A stretch of DNA of 14,358 bases from an uncultured Alistipes sp. Its GTDB lineage: Bacteria; Bacteroidota; Bacteroidia; Bacteroidales; Rikenellaceae. The DNA lies in NCBI GenBank assembly GCA_949840605.1, contig CATKXN010000063.1:1-14358 (forward strand), given 5' to 3'. The notes under the pieces are model-generated. The model made no database searches, had not been told where the DNA came from, and was given only the letters and a program-made list of their open reading frames with translations. Made by a program: the position numbers and the translations under genes. Below are positions 1-5,988 of this stretch, one piece after another; the stretch's first letter is position 1; every line of letters starts with the position of its first letter.

Positions 1-379
1 TGATGGCCAGCTGTTTGCGCTCCGGGCCGAGCAGCGTGACCGGGACGATCATGAACATCATCGACACGGCGGCCAGAATCAGTCCCAGAGGCAGGAACAC
101 GCGGGCGTTGCTCCGGTCCGAAACGCCTCCCATCAGGAATTTGGACAGCGCGTAGGCCACGGCGTTCATCGAGAGGACGATGCTCAGTTCGCTCTGGTCG
201 AAGCCGAGGAGCGTAAGCTCGGGAATCGCCATCGAGAAATTCTTCCGGACGATGTAGAATCCGGCGTATCCGATGAAGATGCCGAGGAATACCTGCAGGC
301 GCATGCGCTTGTATTTCGCATCGACCTTGTCGGCTTCCATTTCCGGTTTATAGGCAGGGGGTTGCAGTAGTTTCCACAT
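1..379 (-). CDS. glpT: Glycerol-3-phosphate transporter GlpT, N-terminal part (cut by window edge)
   Basis: Inner-membrane MFS antiporter of the organophosphate:phosphate family, expected to import glycerol 3-phosphate in exchange for inorganic phosphate. Only the first 126 codons are in the window; the rest lies beyond the left edge. The visible part follows E. coli GlpT closely: a short cytoplasmic lead, then FLGIFIGYAGFYIVRKNF (31-48), with Arg45 at the position of the substrate-binding arginine, Lys80, and the loop GGVSDRSNARVFLP (84-97) between the second and third membrane segments, followed by a third hydrophobic segment. The ATG at 379 begins MWKLLQPPAYKP, which aligns with the GlpT amino terminus. 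It lies 132 nt downstream of glpD on the same strand with no Bacteroidota-type promoter between, so co-transcription with glpD is likely. The identification is strong; substrate specificity is inferred from the family and from glpD next door. Confidence 0.93.
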   Translation of the reverse strand, partial: MWKLLQPPAYKPEMEADKVDAKYKRMRLQVFLGIFIGYAGFYIVRKNFSMAIPELTLLGFDQSELSIVLSMNAVAYALSKFLMGGVSDRSNARVFLPLGLILAAVSMMFMIVPVTLLGPERKQLAI

Positions 380-441
380 AGGGCAGGTTGATGGTTTTTA
401 GCTCTTGTTCCGCCGGGTCCGCCGTGCGGTTCCGGATTTAT

Positions 442-480
442 CCCCGAAAGCCCCTCCTTGTTCGGGACGGGGCTTCGGGG
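442..480 (-). other. Strong stem-loop between glpD and glpT
   Basis: Two GC-rich arms (442-454 and 469-480) pair over 12 bp with one bulged A at 449, and the loop can pair further (455-457 with 465-467). On the minus strand no run of T follows, only ATAAATCC, so it is not a clean intrinsic terminator. It could be a partial attenuator or an RNA-processing or stability element that sets the ratio of glpD to glpT message. The structure is seen directly; its role is inferred. Confidence 0.55.
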
Positions 481-511
481 GTATGATCGGTTTCCGACGG
501 TTCAAGCTGGT

Positions 512-2083
512 TTATTTTTGCTCAAAGATATAATTTTTCGCCAGATCGGTGAAACTTTTCACCTGCTCGTCGATCCATGCCTGGTCGCGACCCAGTTCGC
601 GGGCCATGACCGCGGCGGCCTTCGGGGCTGCGGCCATCGCCTCGCGGGCGTCGACGAACAGCAGGCGCACGCGGCGCGCCAGCACGTCCTCGAGCGTGAT
701 GGCCATCTCTTCGCGCACGGCCCAGACCACTTCGGCCAGCGTATAGCCGAATTTCTGCGAGAGTTTCTCGCCCAGTGCGGGCTCCTTCTCGATCAGCTGG
801 AGAATCTTCGGCTCGTCCGATCCGTAGACGTACATGTGGTTCGTGAGATCGGGGTTCTTGCGGTAGCCGTGGATGCGGAACTTCTTGGTGACGCACTTGC
901 GTTCGGGAAGTCCGCACACCTCGATGGCCTTGTCCACCGTGTCTTCGGCCATCAGGCGGTAGGAGGTCCATTTGCCGCCCGTGATCGTCACCAGCCCGTT
1001 GTCCGAGGTGATGACCTTGTGGCTGCGCGAAATCTCCTTCGTATTTTTGCCCTCCTTCTTGGGCGCCGCCAGCGGACGCTGGCCCGCGAATACCGAGAGG
1101 ATGTCCTTATAGGTCGGCGCCGGGTTCATGTAGAGTCCCGCGGTGCCGAGGATGAAATCGATCTCCTCCTTCAGCGGGCGCGGCTCCTCCTCGGCGGTGG
1201 GGCGCACGATGTCGGTGGTGCCGACCACGACCTTGTCGTGCCAGGGCACGGCGAACAGCACGCGGCCGTCGGAGGTCTTGGGGACCATGATCGCGTAGTC
1301 GCTCTGCAGGAACTTCATGTCCAGCACGAGGTGCACGCCCTGGCTCGGGGTGACCATCTTGCGGTGCTCGGGGCTGTCCATGTGCATGATGTCGTCGACG
1401 AAGCAGCCGGCGGCGTTCACCACGCTGCGGGCCCTGAGGGTGTACTCCTCGCCCGAGAGGTTGTCGACGAACTTCACGCCGGCGACCTTGCCCGCCTCGT
1501 CGTGCAGGATGTCCGTCACCGTAGCGTGGTTGACGACCGTGCCGCCGTTCTCGACGCAGGTCTGCGCGAGGTTGACGGCCATGCGCGAATCGTCGAACTG
1601 GCCGTCGTGATAGACCACGCCGCCCTTCAGCCCCTTTTCGACCGAGGTCGGGATGTATTTCATCACCTTCTTCGCCGAAATGAACTTCGAACGCCCGTAG
1701 CCGAAGCCGAACGAGAGCAGGTCGTAGAACGTCAGTCCGCAGAAATAGAGGAAATTGTCCCAGTAGCGGTAATTCGAGATGACGAATGCCTGATCCTTCA
1801 CCAGATGCGGGGCGTTCGCCTTCATGCGGCCGCGTTCGCGCAGTGCCTCCAGCACCAGCATCACGTCGCCTTTCTGCAGGTAGCGCACGCCGCCGTGCAC
1901 CAGTTTGGTCGAACGGCTCGACGTACATTTGGCGAAGTCGGTCTTTTCCAGGCAGGCTACGCTCATGCCGCGCGTCGCCGCGTCGACCGCTACGCCCAGT
2001 CCCGTGGCGCCGCCGCCCACGACTACCATGTCCCAGATCTTGTCCTTTTCGGACAGTTTTTTGATTTGTACCGCTCTTTCCAT
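512..2083 (-). CDS. glpD: FAD-dependent glycerol-3-phosphate dehydrogenase GlpD
   Basis: Oxidises sn-glycerol 3-phosphate to dihydroxyacetone phosphate at the membrane, passing electrons through FAD to the quinone pool. The product is 523 aa, a normal length. Near the N terminus is the FAD dinucleotide-binding motif VVVGGGATGLG (20-30), then CTSSRSTKLVHGGVRYL (53-69), typical of the GlpA/GlpD group. Further motifs are VFAGQRPL (331-338) and GGKWTSYRLMA (369-379), the second family signature. The C-terminal region from about 400 to 515 is the usual helical cap domain. I chose the ATG at 2083 (MERAVQIKK). An upstream in-frame ATG at 2131 would place the start inside the predicted 5' leader, just 10 bp after the -7 promoter box. 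The gene is divergent from glpR and is followed by glpT. A candidate repressor operator overlaps its promoter, so induction by glycerol 3-phosphate is the likely control. Confidence 0.96.
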   Translation of the reverse strand: MERAVQIKKLSEKDKIWDMVVVGGGATGLGVAVDAATRGMSVACLEKTDFAKCTSSRSTKLVHGGVRYLQKGDVMLVLEALRERGRMKANAPHLVKDQAFVISNYRYWDNFLYFCGLTFYDLLSFGFGYGRSKFISAKKVMKYIPTSVEKGLKGGVVYHDGQFDDSRMAVNLAQTCVENGGTVVNHATVTDILHDEAGKVAGVKFVDNLSGEEYTLRARSVVNAAGCFVDDIMHMDSPEHRKMVTPSQGVHLVLDMKFLQSDYAIMVPKTSDGRVLFAVPWHDKVVVGTTDIVRPTAEEEPRPLKEEIDFILGTAGLYMNPAPTYKDILSVFAGQRPLAAPKKEGKNTKEISRSHKVITSDNGLVTITGGKWTSYRLMAEDTVDKAIEVCGLPERKCVTKKFRIHGYRKNPDLTNHMYVYGSDEPKILQLIEKEPALGEKLSQKFGYTLAEVVWAVREEMAITLEDVLARRVRLLFVDAREAMAAAPKAAAVMARELGRDQAWIDEQVKSFTDLAKNYIFEQK

Positions 2084-2120
2084 GTTATAATGTATAATAA
2101 TTGTATGTTTCGTTTCGGAA

Positions 2121-2150
2121 CAAAAGTACAAATGATTTCCGCTATTTCAA
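2121..2150 (-). promoter_or_regulatory. glpD promoter
   Basis: On the minus strand the sequence reads TTG (2150-2148), 19 nt, then TACTTTTG (2128-2121), an exact match to the Bacteroidota -33/-7 pattern TTG-N19-TAnnTTTG. Transcription would start around 2115, about 30 nt before the glpD ATG. The -33 box falls inside the left arm of the inverted repeat at 2143-2176. Confidence 0.8.
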
Positions 2151-2176
2151 AATAAAAACAATTTTATTTTGAAATA
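2143..2176. promoter_or_regulatory. Perfect 15-bp inverted repeat, candidate GlpR operator
   Basis: TATTTCAAAATAAAA (2143-2157) is repeated in exact inverse orientation at 2162-2176, with the 4-nt spacer ACAA. The left arm covers the -33 box of the glpD promoter, so a bound dimer would block RNA polymerase. It lies between glpD and the divergent DeoR-family regulator gene, the usual place for that regulator's operator. The repeat and its position are seen directly; binding by GlpR is inferred. It is unlikely to be a terminator because it lies upstream of both genes, and its stem is almost pure AT. Confidence 0.75.
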
Positions 2177-2250
2177 ATATGCCCCGTACCGCCGTTTCCC
2201 CCGGAAAGCGAATTTCTCCGGCCGGGTGAATCTATTTCGAATAATTTTCG

Positions 2251-2258
2251 TATCTTGG
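2251..2258 (+). promoter_or_regulatory. Possible -7 box of glpR
   Basis: TATCTTGG differs from TAnnTTTG at one position and lies 31 nt upstream of the glpR ATG. I found no TTG at the expected -33 spacing. At 2233-2244, upstream of it, is TATTTCGAATAA, which resembles one arm of the operator at 2143-2176 (TATTTCAAAATAA). This could allow autoregulation. Confidence 0.4.
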
Positions 2259-2289
2259 TCGAACGAAACATCTAAATTTCAATTTGCGC

Positions 2290-3084
2290 ATGAATAAATC
2301 CGGCGAAGAACCCCTTTTGAGCCTTCCTGAACGGCACAGCCGCATCCTGGCCCTGCTTCAGCAGAACGGTTCGATTTCGGTGACGCAGCTCTCCGAACTT
2401 TTCAAGGTTTCGGAGGTGACCATCCGCAAGGATCTGTCTTACCTCGAACAGCAGAAAAAGCTCTACCGCACGCACGGCAGCGCCATTCTCATAAGCCCTT
2501 ACATCAGCGACCGCCACGTCAACGAGAAGGAGAAAAAGAACGTCGCCGAGAAACGGGCCATCGGCGCTGCGGCCGCGGCGCTCGTCTCCGAGGACGATTC
2601 GATCATCATCGCCTCGGGAACGACGATGGCTTTCCTGGCCCGGGAGATCAAACCCGTAGGCCGTCTGACGGTCATCACGGCGGCGGTTCCCGTGACGCAG
2701 ATCCTCTCGCAGCACGCCGAAGCGGACGTTATCCAGCTGGGCGGCATTACGCGCAGCAGTTCGGTTTCCGTGGTGGGTCCCTTCGCGGAGTCGATGCTGC
2801 GCAACTTCAATTGCAGCAAACTGTTCGTCGGCGTGGACGGCATCGATACCGAGTTCGGACTGACGACGACCAATATGCTCGAGGCGTCGCTCAACGGCGC
2901 GATGATCAACGCCGCGCAGAAGGTCATTGTGCTGGCCGACAGCTCGAAGTTCGGGCGACGCGGGTTCAGCAAGATCTGCGACCTGGAGGCCGTGGACCGC
3001 ATCATCACCGACAGCGGTGTGCAGCCCCTCTACCTGGAACGGCTGCGCGAACGCGGGATCGAGGTGACGGTGGTGGACGTCTGA
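2290..3084 (+). CDS. glpR: DeoR-family transcriptional repressor, GlpR type
   Basis: DNA-binding repressor, 264 aa, the usual length of the DeoR family. The N-terminal winged helix-turn-helix spans about 14-70 and carries the family pattern RHSRILALLQQNGSISVTQL...SEVTIRKDLSYLEQ. The C-terminal part (about 80-250) is the sugar-phosphate-sensing domain with IASGTTMAFLA, the stretch VIQLGGITR, and FVGVDGID. Members of this family are released from DNA by a phosphorylated sugar or polyol. The divergent glpD, and glpT beyond it, make glycerol 3-phosphate the most likely signal. I take the ATG at 2290; a TTG two codons earlier is possible but weaker. The inverted repeat in front of glpD is the probable target. 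The family is certain; the name GlpR rests on context. Confidence 0.88.
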   Translation: MNKSGEEPLLSLPERHSRILALLQQNGSISVTQLSELFKVSEVTIRKDLSYLEQQKKLYRTHGSAILISPYISDRHVNEKEKKNVAEKRAIGAAAAALVSEDDSIIIASGTTMAFLAREIKPVGRLTVITAAVPVTQILSQHAEADVIQLGGITRSSSVSVVGPFAESMLRNFNCSKLFVGVDGIDTEFGLTTTNMLEASLNGAMINAAQKVIVLADSSKFGRRGFSKICDLEAVDRIITDSGVQPLYLERLRERGIEVTVVDV

Positions 3085-3104
3085 AACCACTTAATATATA
3101 TGAT

Positions 3105-3138
3105 AAAAGAGCGACAAGAATCCTGCCGCTCTTTTTTT
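3105..3138. terminator. Bidirectional terminator between glpR and the phosphodiesterase gene
   Basis: A 9-bp stem AAAAGAGCG / CGCTCTTTT (3105-3113 with 3127-3135), loop of 13 nt, runs into a T tract to 3138 on the plus strand and has AAAA on the other side. It therefore can stop transcription of glpR and of the converging gene that ends at 3154. Confidence 0.85.
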
Positions 3139-3153
3139 GTCGCCGTCGTGCAC

Positions 3154-3918
3154 CTACTTTTTCAGCAGGGCCTGCAGCCGCTCGGGGTAGTCGGTGGTGA
3201 TGTAGTCCACGCCCAGCCCGATGAAGTACTTCATGTCCTCCTCCTTGTCTACGGTCCAGACGTTGACTTCGAGACCCAGGTCGTGCGCCTCTTTCACCCA
3301 CTGGGGATTTTTGCGCAGCATGCCCATCGAGTAGTCCATGCCGGCCAGTCCCAGCTTCTTGATGCTCTTGGGAGGCAGGTCGCCGTTGAGGTAGTAGATC
3401 TTGGTGTCGGGAATGAGTTTCTTGAACGCCATGCAGGCGTTGATCGAGAAGGCGATGATGTCCGTCTGATCCAGCACGTCGTACTTCTTGAGCGCCTTGA
3501 CGATCTTTTCGGCGGCGAGGTCCTCGCGGTTGTAATCCGAAAGCGACTTCATTTCGAGAATCAGGCGCGTGTCGGGTTTCGAAGCCACGAGTTTGAGGTA
3601 GGCGTCGAACGTGGGGATGTTCTCGCCGTTGGGCAGCACGATGGCCGTGATCTCTTTGGCCGTGGATTTCTCCATGTCGATGTCGGTGCCCTTGTACTTG
3701 CGGTCGTGGTTGACGATCAGTTTGTCGTCGGCCGTGAGCCAGACGTCGATCTCCGATCCGTAGACGCCGACGGCGTCGGCCTTGGTGAACGAAGCCAGCG
3801 AGTTCTGCGCCGACTCGGGGGCGGTCCAGTAGCCGCGGTGGGCGATCACCTTGGGCTGGGCGAGGACGGCGCCTCCTGCAAGCAGCAGGGCAGCCGAGAA
3901 AATGAGTTTTTTCATCAT
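3154..3918 (-). CDS. Secreted glycerophosphodiester phosphodiesterase
   Basis: Hydrolyses glycerophosphodiesters (deacylated phospholipids) to glycerol 3-phosphate and an alcohol. The product is 254 aa: an N-terminal signal peptide (MMKKLIFSAALLLAGGAVLA, likely cut before QPKV) and one GDPD TIM-barrel domain. Catalytic motifs are visible: IAHRGYWTAPESAQNS near the start, then SEIDVWLTADDKLIVNHD with the acidic metal ligands and second histidine, LILEMKS in the middle, and VNVWTVDKEEDM...GVDYITTDYPERL at the end. The absence of a lipobox cysteine points to the periplasm. ATGs at 3918 and 3915 are adjacent; a start at 4038 would add 40 residues ahead of a perfect signal peptide and would lie upstream of the promoter. 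It converges on glpR. Its product is the substrate of GlpT and GlpD, so the whole left cluster makes sense as a phospholipid-scavenging route. GlpQ or UgpQ names are both possible. Confidence 0.93.
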   Translation of the reverse strand: MMKKLIFSAALLLAGGAVLAQPKVIAHRGYWTAPESAQNSLASFTKADAVGVYGSEIDVWLTADDKLIVNHDRKYKGTDIDMEKSTAKEITAIVLPNGENIPTFDAYLKLVASKPDTRLILEMKSLSDYNREDLAAEKIVKALKKYDVLDQTDIIAFSINACMAFKKLIPDTKIYYLNGDLPPKSIKKLGLAGMDYSMGMLRKNPQWVKEAHDLGLEVNVWTVDKEEDMKYFIGLGVDYITTDYPERLQALLKK

Positions 3919-3962
3919 ATCGTTTGAAATGTTGGTTGGTCGCTTGTGAAATGAAACCTTTG

Positions 3963-3992
3963 CAAAGGTAAGAAACATTTCCGGATTTACAA
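3963..3992 (-). promoter_or_regulatory. Promoter of the glycerophosphodiester phosphodiesterase gene
   Basis: Minus strand TTG (3992-3990), 19 nt, TACCTTTG (3970-3963): an exact TTG-N19-TAnnTTTG match, 45 nt before the start codon. No copy of the glpD-type inverted repeat overlaps it. Confidence 0.8.
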
Positions 3993-4101
3993 GCCGAAAG
4001 CCGGACGGAACCGCCGATTTCATCGGGCCGGACTGCAACCGTTTCCGGGGCTGTTTTCGATGAAATAGTCAATTTGTGGTAGGAATTGGGAAAATTGTGC
4101 A

Positions 4102-4131
4102 TTACAGGTTGCGGAATTTTTCCTATCTTCG
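4102..4131 (+). promoter_or_regulatory. Probable galK promoter
   Basis: TATCTTCG at 4124-4131 is one mismatch from TAnnTTTG and lies 39 nt before the galK ATG. At the 19-nt spacing the -33 position holds TTA (4102-4104) instead of TTG, so the match is moderate. The region between the two divergent genes (3919-4170) otherwise shows no obvious operator. Confidence 0.45.
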
Positions 4132-4170
4132 TGCAATCCGAATCACTTAAAACCACATAAATAAGGAACC

Positions 4171-5298
4171 ATGAAAGAAAAAGTCAGCAAGAAATTCTCG
4201 GAACTCTACGGCGAAGGCGCCATTCTGTTCGCCTCTCCGGGGCGTATCAACCTGATCGGCGAGCACACGGACTACAACGGGGGATTCGTCTTCCCGGGCG
4301 CCGTGGACAAGGGCATCGTCGCCGCTATCCGGCTCAACGGCACGGACAAGGTGCGCGCCTATGCGCTCGACCTGGGCGAGAGCTCGGAGTTCGGTCTCGA
4401 CGAAGCCGACAAACCCGCCCAGAGCTGGGCATGCTATATCTTCGGCGTCTGCCGCGAGATTCAGAAGCGCGGCGGCAAGATCGGCGGCTTCGACACGGTC
4501 TTCGCGGGCGACGTGCCCCTGGGCGCCGGCATGTCGTCGTCGGCAGCTTTGGAGTCGACCTACGCCTTTGCGCTGAACGACCTCTACGGCTGCGGCATCG
4601 ACAAGTTCGAACTGGCGAAGATCGGCCAGTCCACCGAGCACAACTACTGCGGCGTGAACTGCGGCATCATGGACCAGTTCGCGTCGGTGTTCGGCAAGAA
4701 GGGCAACCTGATCCGTCTGGACTGCCGTTCGTTGGAATACGCCTATTTCCCGTTCGACCCGAAGGGCTACAAGCTCGTACTGCTCGACTCGCGCGTGAAG
4801 CACGAGCTGGTGGGATCGCCCTACAACGACCGCCGCGCATCGTGCGAGCGGGTGGCCAAGATGCTGGGACAGGAGTTCCTGCGCGGCGCCACGATGGAGC
4901 AGCTCGATGCCGTCAAGGATAAGATCTCGGAGGAGGACTACAAGCGTGCCCGCTATGTGATCGGCGAGGAGCAGCGCGTGCTCGACGTTTGCGAGGCGCT
5001 CGAGAAGGGCGACTACGAGACCGTCGGCAAGCGGATGTACGAAACCCACTGGGGCATGTCGAAGGACTACGAAGTGTCGTGCGAAGAGCTGGATTTCCTG
5101 GCTGAGGTGGCCAAGGAGTGCGGCGTGACGGGTTCGCGCATCATGGGCGGCGGCTTCGGCGGCTGCACGATCAACCTGGTGAAGGACGAGCTTTACGACA
5201 ACTTCATCGCCACGGCCAAGGAGAAGTTCAACGCCAAGTACGGCCACGAACCTAAGGTGTACGACGTGGTTATCTCCGACGGTTCGCGACGTTTGTAA
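4171..5298 (+). CDS. galK: Galactokinase GalK
   Basis: Cytoplasmic GHMP kinase that phosphorylates alpha-D-galactose to galactose 1-phosphate, the first step of the Leloir pathway. The product is 375 aa, the usual length. Diagnostic motifs are GRINLIGEHTDYNGGF (24-39), the galactokinase signature with Arg25, Glu31, His32 and Asp34; the ATP-binding GHMP loop PLGAGMSSSAALE (116-128); GIMDQFAS (165-172) containing the catalytic Asp168; and the C-terminal motif IMGGGFGGCTINLV (324-337). The ATG at 4171 is clear. It is a single-gene unit, with a promoter candidate upstream and a strong terminator after it. No epimerase, uridylyltransferase or galactose transporter gene is adjacent, so the rest of the pathway must be elsewhere. 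Confidence 0.97.
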   Translation: MKEKVSKKFSELYGEGAILFASPGRINLIGEHTDYNGGFVFPGAVDKGIVAAIRLNGTDKVRAYALDLGESSEFGLDEADKPAQSWACYIFGVCREIQKRGGKIGGFDTVFAGDVPLGAGMSSSAALESTYAFALNDLYGCGIDKFELAKIGQSTEHNYCGVNCGIMDQFASVFGKKGNLIRLDCRSLEYAYFPFDPKGYKLVLLDSRVKHELVGSPYNDRRASCERVAKMLGQEFLRGATMEQLDAVKDKISEEDYKRARYVIGEEQRVLDVCEALEKGDYETVGKRMYETHWGMSKDYEVSCEELDFLAEVAKECGVTGSRIMGGGFGGCTINLVKDELYDNFIATAKEKFNAKYGHEPKVYDVVISDGSRRL

Positions 5299-5333
5299 TT
5301 TTCGATTCTCACGGGCGCCTTTCGCCCTGTATG

Positions 5334-5366
5334 AAAAATCCCGAAGCTCGAGCTTCGGGATTTTTT
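5334..5366. terminator. galK terminator, 32-bp perfect palindrome
   Basis: AAAAATCCCGAAGCTC (5334-5349) is followed directly by its exact reverse complement (5350-5365), then another T. It ends galK and, being symmetric, can also stop transcription arriving from the right, where the acetyltransferase gene ends at 5458. A smaller hairpin (GGGCG / CGCCC, within 5311-5330) lies just upstream. Confidence 0.93.
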
Positions 5367-5457
5367 GGCTCTTCTGTGCCGACTGCCGGAAGCGGACACC
5401 TTAGGGCGGGCGGGGTCAGACTTGTAAATGACGCTGCAGGCGGCAATGGAATTGTTT

Positions 5458-5988
5458 TCAGTCGAGTATCTTTTGCAGCATCACCTCGTCGTGATAACCG
5501 TGGGGACTCCACATCCAGTCGCGTTTGACGCCGATCTCGGTGAATCCCGCGCTGCGGAACAGCCGCAGGCTCGCCTCGTTGCCGGCCCCGACGTTGCACC
5601 ACAGCTGATGGACGCGCAGCGTGTCGCGGGTGTAACGGCAGAGGGTTTCCAACGCGTCGGAGGCATATCCCCGGCCCCGGTCGCTCAGCTCGTAGATGAG
5701 GATGCCGACGCCCGCCCGGCGGTGGATCGGGTCGTACTCGAACAGATCGATCGCCCCGACCGGCCGCGCGTTCGGCAGCGTCTCGACGATCAGCCGCAGC
5801 TGTCCGTCGCAGAGCACCCCGGCGGTGTCCTGATGCCGTTCGACGAAACGCCGCATCTGGTAATGCGAAAAGGGTTCCGTCGTGCCGCTGACAGCCCAGA
5901 TGTCGCAGTCGTTCTCCCACACGTACATCAGGTCGGCGTCCTCCGGCTCCACGGCCCGCAGGCGGATGGTGCGGCCTTCGATGTTCAT
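5458..5988 (-). CDS. GNAT-family N-acetyltransferase (RimJ/SpeG-like)
   Basis: Predicted acetyl-CoA-dependent N-acetyltransferase, 176 aa, of the Acetyltransf_3 group that includes RimJ/RimL and spermidine acetyltransferase. It opens with RTIRLRAVEPEDADLMYVWEND (6-27), typical of that group. The acetyl-CoA-binding motif A is RAGVGILIYELSDRGRGYASDAL (91-113), with the pyrophosphate loop around RGRGYA. Motif B, GNEASLRLFRSAGF (136-149), follows. The substrate cannot be read from the sequence; protein N termini, polyamines or an amino sugar are all possible. Its ATG shares one base (5988) with the stop codon of the upstream ROK repressor gene, so the two are translationally coupled and probably serve one function. 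A region of about 90 nt without recognisable features separates its end from the galK terminator. Confidence 0.9.
   Translation of the reverse strand: MNIEGRTIRLRAVEPEDADLMYVWENDCDIWAVSGTTEPFSHYQMRRFVERHQDTAGVLCDGQLRLIVETLPNARPVGAIDLFEYDPIHRRAGVGILIYELSDRGRGYASDALETLCRYTRDTLRVHQLWCNVGAGNEASLRLFRSAGFTEIGVKRDWMWSPHGYHDEVMLQKILD

Noticed and set aside
458..2155. A 565-codon open frame on the plus strand opposite glpD
   Set aside because: It is the antisense shadow of glpD in high-GC DNA: biased to His, Arg, Asp, Val and Leu, without recognisable domains, while the minus frame is a full GlpD with all motifs.
2143..2176. The long inverted repeat as a terminator
   Set aside because: It lies upstream of both divergent genes, has an almost pure AT stem and overlaps a promoter box, so an operator fits better.
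3919..4038. A longer N terminus for the glycerophosphodiester phosphodiesterase, starting at 4038
   Set aside because: It would place 40 unrelated residues before a perfect signal peptide and would start upstream of the predicted promoter.
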